Source: an uncultured Bdellovibrio sp. | GTDB lineage: Bacteria > Bdellovibrionota > Bdellovibrionia > Bdellovibrionales > Bdellovibrionaceae | DNA: 9,617 nucleotides | Direction of reading: 5' to 3' | Assembly (NCBI RefSeq): GCF_946478835.1 | Contig: NZ_CAMLDV010000136.1 | Span: forward strand, 1 to 9,617 | Shown here: positions 5,766 to 9,617 of the stretch, piece after piece | Numbering within the stretch: the first letter of the stretch is position 1 | Layout of the letters: every line of letters begins with the position of its first letter | Made by a program: the position numbers and the translations under genes | The notes under the pieces: model-generated | Database searches by the model: none | What the model was told of the DNA's origin: nothing | The model's input: only the letters and a program-made list of their open reading frames with translations

Positions 5766-6275
5766 TTACGAGATGTGCGAAACAAGAACGTCGCCGGAAT
5801 CCGTTTTCAGACTCGCGCTGACGTTTTCAATGAATTTAACGAAATGATGGAGCGCGACATCATTCATTGTGCCTCTGACGAAATTAGCACCATGACGGAT
5901 CACACCTTCATCTTCAATCGAGCGACTGTTCGTCACACGGATTGTGAACGGAAAATAAGTCGAGTGATTCAAATAAACGCGCATCGCGACTTCTTCACCC
6001 GTCGTAAAGCCGCCCTCTGTCAGTTCCAAATCAAAGGCCATCCCGTTTTCAGAGATGTCATAAAGAGCTGCCTTTAAAAGACCTTTTTCAGGCAAAACCA
6101 CAAAGGCACCCACGAATTCCGTGAGAATAGTTCTTTTTACATCGCGGCGATCACGGCTCAAAATCTCTTGACGAGCCTCAGTGATATCAAGGACTTCCGC
6201 ACCCACTTCTTTTTTCGTATTTTCTAAAGAATTTTGAGATCTTAGGCGTGGCGTGATATCGAGCACTTTCCCCAT
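5766..6275 (-). CDS. PilZ-domain protein, predicted c-di-GMP receptor
   Basis: The 169-residue product has a PilZ domain from about residue 42 to 150. The c-di-GMP-binding RxxxR motif is R44-R-D-V-K-R48 region (RRDVKR at 43-48). The (D/N)xSxxG motif is DISENG at 73-78, and RHGANFVRG (128-136) fits the last conserved strand. Ligand-binding residues are therefore present. The N-terminal 40 residues are not PilZ and contain VLDIT twice (4-8 and 28-32). Start: ATG 6275 with GGGGG five nt upstream. An in-frame GTG at 6293 lies at or upstream of the predicted transcription start and is rejected. The sigma-28 promoter upstream suggests a flagellar-class role, by analogy with the FliA-dependent brake protein YcgR of E. 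coli; no YcgR-N domain is seen, so this is inference. phoH follows 118 nt downstream. Confidence 0.9.
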   Translation of the reverse strand: MGKVLDITPRLRSQNSLENTKKEVGAEVLDITEARQEILSRDRRDVKRTILTEFVGAFVVLPEKGLLKAALYDISENGMAFDLELTEGGFTTGEEVAMRVYLNHSTYFPFTIRVTNSRSIEDEGVIRHGANFVRGTMNDVALHHFVKFIENVSASLKTDSGDVLVSHIS

Positions 6276-6297
6276 TATTTCCCCCTGTGACACATTC

Positions 6298-6324
6298 TTA
6301 TCGGCAGAAAATGTTTCAACTTTA
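6298..6324 (-). promoter_or_regulatory. Sigma-28 (FliA) flagellar promoter for the PilZ gene
   Basis: On the minus strand the sequence is TAAAGTTG, 11 nt, GCCGATAA. The enterobacterial FliA consensus is TAAAGTTT-N11-GCCGATAA, so 15 of 16 positions match and the spacing is exact. RNA would start near 6291, leaving a leader of about 16 nt that holds the GGGGG ribosome site and the ATG at 6275. Confidence 0.8.
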
Positions 6325-6330
6325 GCCGTC

Positions 6331-6360
6331 TTGCACTAAGGTCCAGTTATGTCTTAAAAT
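6331..6360 (+). promoter_or_regulatory. Possible sigma-70-type promoter of the TonB/TolA-family gene
   Basis: TTGCAC (6331-6336), 18 nt, TAAAAT (6355-6360; 5/6 match to the -10). Initiation would fall at about 6367-6368, only two or three bases before the ATG at 6370, so the message may be leaderless. No good ribosome site precedes the ATG. The -35 is weak (3/6). Confidence 0.35.
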
Positions 6361-6369
6361 GGGACGACG

Positions 6370-7263
6370 ATGATAACCACGCGACGAGTTCTTTTAATTA
6401 CAGCCCTCCTTTGCAGCCTTCTTCTGCATTTGATCTTCTTTGGAGGTGTGGTGTGGTTAGCTCCCCTCTTTGAAACGCCACCTAAAGAAACCATCGAGAT
6501 CGCGCTTTATCCTGAGGGACAGATTTTAGAAGCGCTCACTCCCAAAAAACAATCCGTCGTTCGCCAGGCTTTGGTTCCTGAAAAAATGAAGGCGCCTGAT
6601 GACGAAACATTGGCGCGTTTTCTTTCTGAACAAAAAAAACGCGTGCGTGAAGAAACTCGTGCCGCGCAGAACGGCATGACTGCCAATCGTAGCAATCGCG
6701 GAACTTCTCAGCAAAACACGCCTCCGCAACCACCAACTCATTCGGGAGTGAAAGCTCCTGAAGAAAAAGATAAAGATGGATTTCAAAACGTCGATATCAG
6801 CAAAGAGCTGCAAGAGATGAATCGCTTTAACGATGGCATGTCGACGATCGGTGAATCCATGCCTCGCGATATGAAAGTCGGTTCTTTCACCGCTCTCAAT
6901 ACGGATCGCTATCTCTTCTATACATTCTATGCCCGCATGGAAGAATTGATTCGCTACCGCTGGGAAACGCGCGTCCAACAGGCGATTAATAACTTTGATC
7001 GCCCTACTTTATCGCAGGCAGGAAACCGTAACTGGACAACGCACGTGGAATTTTTGCTGGATAAAACCGGACAGCTTCGTCAGGCACTGATTATGAAAGA
7101 GTCTGGGATCATGGCCTTTGATGCTGCTGCAGTGAACGCGTTTCGTGATGCCAAGGTTTTCCCAAATCCTCCGCAAGAGATGATTCAAGACGACGGATTT
7201 ATTCACGTGAAATTTTCATTCACGGTGAATTACAATCCGCCAGCTCTTGTGAACCGTAATTAA
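6370..7263 (+). CDS. TonB/TolA-family energy-transducing periplasmic protein
   Basis: The 297-residue product has one N-terminal transmembrane helix (about 7-32), a periplasmic linker and a C-terminal TonB/TolA-like domain. The helix carries Ser16-x3-His20, the SxxxH motif by which TonB and TolA couple to ExbBD/TolQR. Residues 76-110 are charged and helical. Residues 111-136 are a short Pro/Gln/Lys-rich stretch ([11 protein letters not shown]) in place of TonB's long Pro region. Residues about 222-287 ([42 protein letters not shown]) match the TonB C-terminal pattern. TonB and TolA cannot be told apart here, and no exbB/exbD or tolQ/tolR is adjacent. The gene diverges from the PilZ gene, with a 94-nt gap, and its stop overlaps that of msrB. 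Confidence 0.87.
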   Translation: MITTRRVLLITALLCSLLLHLIFFGGVVWLAPLFETPPKETIEIALYPEGQILEALTPKKQSVVRQALVPEKMKAPDDETLARFLSEQKKRVREETRAAQNGMTANRSNRGTSQQNTPPQPPTHSGVKAPEEKDKDGFQNVDISKELQEMNRFNDGMSTIGESMPRDMKVGSFTALNTDRYLFYTFYARMEELIRYRWETRVQQAINNFDRPTLSQAGNRNWTTHVEFLLDKTGQLRQALIMKESGIMAFDAAAVNAFRDAKVFPNPPQEMIQDDGFIHVKFSFTVNYNPPALVNRN

Positions 7264-7691
7264 GATTTTTTCGGAATAAACTTCAGCGACGCTGAGTTGA
7301 TACAATAGCGAAGTCCCGTCGGTGCCGGTCCATCATCAAACACGTGTCCCAAGTGAGAATTTGAACCCTTCGCACGCACTTCGATACGAGTCATACCGTG
7401 CGAGTGATCAGGAAGCTCCACCACCGCATCAGGAGAAATGGGCTTTGTGAAACTAGGCCACCCCGACCCGGAATCAAATTTATCTTCGCTTGAAAACAGC
7501 GGCACTCCGGAAATCGCATCAACATAAATGCCTGCTTCATGGTGATTCCAATAGGCATTTTGAAAAGGTCGCTCTGTCCCGTTTTCCACCATGATTCTGT
7601 ACTGCTCTGGCGTCAGGATTTTTTTTAATTCATTCTCATCGTCGGGAAGCCCGCATTTTAAAACTTTGTCAGCCATACTTTGGTTATACAT
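7260..7691 (-). CDS. msrB: Peptide-methionine (R)-S-oxide reductase MsrB
   Basis: MsrB reduces the R-epimer of methionine sulfoxide in proteins, repairing oxidative damage. The 143-residue product shows the family core: [16 protein letters not shown] (43-58), [17 protein letters not shown] (65-81), [11 protein letters not shown] (97-106 region), [14 protein letters not shown] (113-126) and [11 protein letters not shown] with catalytic Cys130. Two features stand out. Both zinc CxxC pairs of the E. coli type are absent (YVDAIS and AKGSNS at those places), so this is the non-zinc form. The resolving Cys of the GCGWPSF motif is Ser76; the only other Cys is Cys13, which might serve instead. There is no signal peptide, so it is cytoplasmic. 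Start ATG 7691 has AGGAG 7 nt upstream. It converges on the TonB/TolA-family gene, sharing TTAA. Confidence 0.95.
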   Translation of the reverse strand: MYNQSMADKVLKCGLPDDENELKKILTPEQYRIMVENGTERPFQNAYWNHHEAGIYVDAISGVPLFSSEDKFDSGSGWPSFTKPISPDAVVELPDHSHGMTRIEVRAKGSNSHLGHVFDDGPAPTGLRYCINSASLKFIPKKS

Positions 7692-7705
7692 GGTCTAGCT
7701 CCTTT

Positions 7706-7734
7706 AGTCTAGAGAGTGGCGGAATTCATGTCAC
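7706..7734 (-). promoter_or_regulatory. Predicted promoter of msrB
   Basis: On the minus strand, GTGACA (7729-7734; 5/6 to TTGACA), a 17-nt spacer and TAGACT (7706-7711; 4/6 to TATAAT). It gives a short leader holding AGGAG before the ATG at 7691. Its -35 overlaps the possible -35 of the divergent barrel gene. Confidence 0.5.
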
Positions 7735-7757
7735 TCGCCAAGGAGCCTTGCTAGAAT
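7728..7757 (+). promoter_or_regulatory. Possible promoter of the beta-barrel gene
   Basis: ATGTCA (7728-7733; 4/6), 18 nt, TAGAAT (7752-7757; 5/6). RNA would start about two bases before the ATG at 7766. The spacer holds a small inverted repeat CAAGG-AG-CCTTG (7739-7750). The AAGGAG within it is too far from the ATG to be its ribosome site. Confidence 0.3.
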
Positions 7758-7765
7758 GAAAGAAT

Positions 7766-8338
7766 ATGAAAAAGATATTTTCTGTTTTAGTTTTGGCCGT
7801 TTTAGTTTCAACGTCTCTTTCTGCACAAGCTATGTACACCGAACTCGGTCTTTCTTACGGACGAAAAACAACCACCTTTGATGAAAACAATAAGTTCGAT
7901 TCAGAATCCATCACGGGGTCTTTATCACTGTACTTCTTAGAACGCCTCGCACTTGAATTGAGCTATACAGATGCTCGCGGTGTTCGTGAAGAAAAAGCCA
8001 GTCCCTCCGATGCACAACGTACCACAACTCAAAAATCTCAAATCATGGGTGCGGACTTGATTTTGGTTTTTGCCGATAAAAAAGCCTTATTCCAACCTTA
8101 CATCAAAGGTGGCGGAGCCCAAATAAGCCGCTATCAAGAAGTGAAAATTGAAGGACAAAACACTTTCAAACTTCAACCGGAAACAGCAACAGTTCCAAGT
8201 TATGGTGCGGGCTTAAAAATTCAACTCACAGAAACATTCGGTATTAAACTCAGTTACGACGTTTGGAAAACTCCCATCGGTGGAGGAATGCAAACGGATG
8301 ACTCTTCCATTCGTGCCGGAATCACTTGGGTCTTATAA
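7766..8338 (+). CDS. Small outer-membrane beta-barrel protein (function unknown)
   Basis: The 190-residue product begins with a signal peptide (MKKIFSVLVLAVLVSTSLSAQA, cleavage likely after residue 22). The mature part alternates polar and hydrophobic residues in about eight strand-like stretches, for example MYTELGLSYGR (23-33), ITGSLSLYFLERLALELSYTD (about 49-69), GADLILVF, YIKGGGAQISRYQEV, SYGAGLKIQL, FGIKLSYDVWK and a final IRAGITWVL. This is the look of an eight-stranded OmpA/OmpW-sized barrel. No specific family signature is visible, so transport or adhesion roles are not assigned. Start ATG 7766 has only GAAAGA nearby. The last 13 bases overlap the start of the downstream lipoprotein peptidase gene, implying one transcript and translational coupling. 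Confidence 0.8.
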   Translation: MKKIFSVLVLAVLVSTSLSAQAMYTELGLSYGRKTTTFDENNKFDSESITGSLSLYFLERLALELSYTDARGVREEKASPSDAQRTTTQKSQIMGADLILVFADKKALFQPYIKGGGAQISRYQEVKIEGQNTFKLQPETATVPSYGAGLKIQLTETFGIKLSYDVWKTPIGGGMQTDDSSIRAGITWVL

Positions 8339-9408
8339 AACGTTTTCTTAAATTAGTGACTCTTCCTTTAGGTCTTTCGCTTTTGTGCGGATGCCAAATG
8401 GGTTATTTGATGAAGTCCGGCTATGGGCAAATGAAACTGCTCGGCAGTCGCGTTCCTATTGAAGAAGCTCTGCAAGATCCAAAGCTCGATGAATCTAAAA
8501 AACAAAAGCTGCGTTTAGCCCAAGAAGCGCGCGAGTTTGCTGAAAAAGAACTTCATCTTAAATCCACAAAAAACTACACATCGTATGTTGAACTGGGAAG
8601 ACCTTATGTCACGTATGTGGTGAGTGCGGCTTATCGCTGGGAACTCAAACACTATCAGTGGTCTTATCCTTTCATGGGGAAAATGCCCTACAAAGGATAC
8701 TTCAACGAACCCGATGCTCTTGAAGAAGAAAAAGAACTGCAACAAGAAGATCTCGATACTTACATGCGCGGCGTTTCTGCTTACAGCACCCTCGGATGGT
8801 TTAACGATCCCATCCTAAGTTCCATGCTTCGTTATGACGACTACGATCTTGTGAACACGATTATTCACGAAACGGTGCACACGACTTTGTATATTAAAAA
8901 CTCCGCGGACTTTAATGAACGCCTGGCTACGTTTTTGGGAAACAAAGGAGCTGAACAATTCTACCATAAAAAAGAAGGCACGGACTCTCCCACTTTGAAG
9001 CAGATTCAGAACGAAAACGCGGATAACAAACTCTTTTCGCTGTTTATTTCGGGCGAGCTGAAGGATCTAGAAAAATGGTACAAAGATCTACCGGCGGCCG
9101 AAAGATCTGAATCCAAACGCCAAGAGCGCATTCATCTGATTCAGGAAAAGTTTACAAAGGAACTTCAACCGCAGCTTAAGACTGACAGTTACAAAAAGTT
9201 TCCCGAAGCCAAGCTCAACAACGCTCGCCTGCTTCTTTATAAAACCTATATGCAGGATCTTGGGGACTTTGAACGCCTTTATGAGCTTTTGGGAAAAGAC
9301 TATTCGCGCTTTATTGAGCAATGTAAGACTTTGGAAAAGGTTAAAGATCCCTCTCAGGGCTTAAAAGATTTGATCGTCTCATTAAGCACTCATGCAAAAA
9401 AAGAATAA
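8326..9408 (+). CDS. COG4324-type predicted aminopeptidase, lipoprotein zinc metallopeptidase
   Basis: The 360-residue product has a lipoprotein signal: MGLIKRFLKLVTLPLGLS then LCGC, with Cys23 the likely lipid site. The mature protein follows the predicted-aminopeptidase family (COG4324/Aminopep) from its start: YLMKSGYGQMKLL (27-39), PIEEAL (44-49), ELGRPYVTYVV (89-99), YKGYFNEPDA (122-131), GVSAYSTLGWFNDPILSSML (149-168). The zinc motif is HETVH (181-185), with FNERLATFLG (196-205) supplying the third ligand Glu198. Residues 210-360 are charged and helical. Substrate is unproven; a role in periplasmic peptide or envelope turnover is inference. Start: TTG 8326 overlaps the barrel gene by 13 nt, with GGA nearby. 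It is the only start that gives a charged n-region; a later GTG at 8356 leaves a truncated signal. Confidence 0.88.
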   Translation: MGLIKRFLKLVTLPLGLSLLCGCQMGYLMKSGYGQMKLLGSRVPIEEALQDPKLDESKKQKLRLAQEAREFAEKELHLKSTKNYTSYVELGRPYVTYVVSAAYRWELKHYQWSYPFMGKMPYKGYFNEPDALEEEKELQQEDLDTYMRGVSAYSTLGWFNDPILSSMLRYDDYDLVNTIIHETVHTTLYIKNSADFNERLATFLGNKGAEQFYHKKEGTDSPTLKQIQNENADNKLFSLFISGELKDLEKWYKDLPAAERSESKRQERIHLIQEKFTKELQPQLKTDSYKKFPEAKLNNARLLLYKTYMQDLGDFERLYELLGKDYSRFIEQCKTLEKVKDPSQGLKDLIVSLSTHAKKE

Positions 9409-9417
9409 TAAGTAATA

Positions 9418-9438
9418 AGAAGCGCACTTCTCTTTTTT
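9418..9438 (+). terminator. Intrinsic terminator after the barrel-peptidase pair
   Basis: AGAAG (9418-9422), loop CGCA, CTTCT (9427-9431), then C and six T (9433-9438), 9 nt after the peptidase stop. Stem of 5 bp with a tetraloop and a clear T-run. It separates the peptidase gene from the next secreted-protein gene. Confidence 0.65.
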
Positions 9439-9481
9439 AAAAGGGCTTCCTATAAAGAGCCCATTCAAAACGGAGAGAACC

Positions 9482-9617
9482 ATGAAGACTGTATCTTTAT
9501 TCAGCGCCTTGCTTTTGACTTTTTCTTTAAACGCTTTCGCCAAAACATCTGAGATCGAAGCTCAGGTTGCAAAGCTTGGTGATCTTGCCTATGGCTATGA
9601 CGTGTTTCATGTCGGCG
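9482..9617 (+). CDS. Secreted protein of unknown function (N-terminal part, cut by window edge)
   Basis: ATG 9482 opens a frame that runs to the right edge (45 codons). Residues 1-20 (MKTVSLFSALLLTFSLNAFA) are a standard Sec signal peptide with an Ala-x-Ala cleavage site; there is no lipobox. The mature start KTSEIEAQVAKLGDLAYGYDVFHVG is not recognised. GGAGA at 9472-9476 is a good ribosome site. A -10-like TATAAA (9451-9456) and a 5-bp inverted repeat GGGCT (9443-9447)/AGCCC (9458-9462) lie just upstream and may belong to its own promoter or leader. It follows a terminator, so it is probably a separate transcription unit. Confidence 0.8.
   Translation, partial: MKTVSLFSALLLTFSLNAFAKTSEIEAQVAKLGDLAYGYDVFHVG

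Noticed and set aside
5760..6077. 105-codon plus-strand frame opposite the PilZ gene
   Set aside because: Antisense to the PilZ domain; no promoter or ribosome site and no family likeness.
6526..6978. 150-codon minus-strand frame opposite the TonB/TolA-family gene
   Set aside because: Phe/Arg-rich shadow translation without a ribosome site; the plus-strand frame has clear domains.
7756..7878. Alternative ATG at 7756 upstream of the barrel gene
   Set aside because: It is in another frame, giving a 40-codon product with no signal peptide; the frame from 7766 has a clear signal peptide.
9443..9462. GGGCT/AGCCC inverted repeat as a second terminator
   Set aside because: No T-run follows, and it lies in the leader of the next gene; the 9418-9438 element is a far better terminator.

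Overview
The window reads as ordinary chromosome from a free-swimming Gram-negative bacterium. It carries lipobox lipoproteins, an outer-membrane barrel, a TonB/TolA-type transducer, a c-di-GMP (PilZ) protein and a near-consensus flagellar sigma-28 promoter. The HNH nuclease type, the COG4324-type lipoprotein peptidase, the moderate GC and the purine-rich Shine-Dalgarno sites suggest Bdellovibrionota/Bdellovibrio or a relative. This is a judgement from remembered family resemblance, not a database match. I see no tRNA, rRNA, CRISPR array, insertion sequence or phage module.

Layout. 1-214 (-) is the start of a lipoprotein gene cut by the window edge. 407-1063 (+) is lipB (octanoyl transferase). 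1064-1445 is a long non-coding stretch with several inverted repeats. 1446-2468 (+) encodes an HNH-nuclease-type protein. 2555-5647 (-) is a tight five-gene run, transcribed leftwards: PIN-PhoH ATPase (phoH2 type), MaoC-type (R)-enoyl-CoA hydratase, short BLUF blue-light sensor, DoxX membrane protein, GNAT acetyltransferase. The gaps between them are 10, 7, 27 and 22 nt. 5766-6275 (-) is a PilZ protein preceded by a 15/16-match sigma-28 promoter. 6370-7263 (+) is a TonB/TolA-family transducer whose stop overlaps the stop of the convergent msrB (7260-7691, -). 7766-9408 (+) is an overlapping pair: a small beta-barrel protein and a lipoprotein zinc peptidase, ending at a good terminator. 9482-9617 (+) begins a secreted protein that runs off the edge.

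How they may work together. The five-gene run joins an RNA-processing ATPase, an acyl-CoA enzyme, a photoreceptor with all key flavin-site residues intact, and a DoxX-type protein often linked to redox or stress. A light- or stress-responsive role is inference only. The PilZ gene upstream has its own flagellar-class promoter, which links c-di-GMP sensing to the motility programme. The right-hand genes are envelope functions (transducer, barrel, lipoprotein peptidase, secreted protein) with a methionine sulfoxide reductase among them.

Most interesting signals: the sigma-28 promoter of the PilZ gene, the BLUF gene inside the PhoH/MaoC/DoxX run, the palindrome and helically phased repeats at the phoH promoter, and the inverted-repeat-rich leader of the HNH gene. 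I did not find a clearly new multi-gene defence or mobile system.
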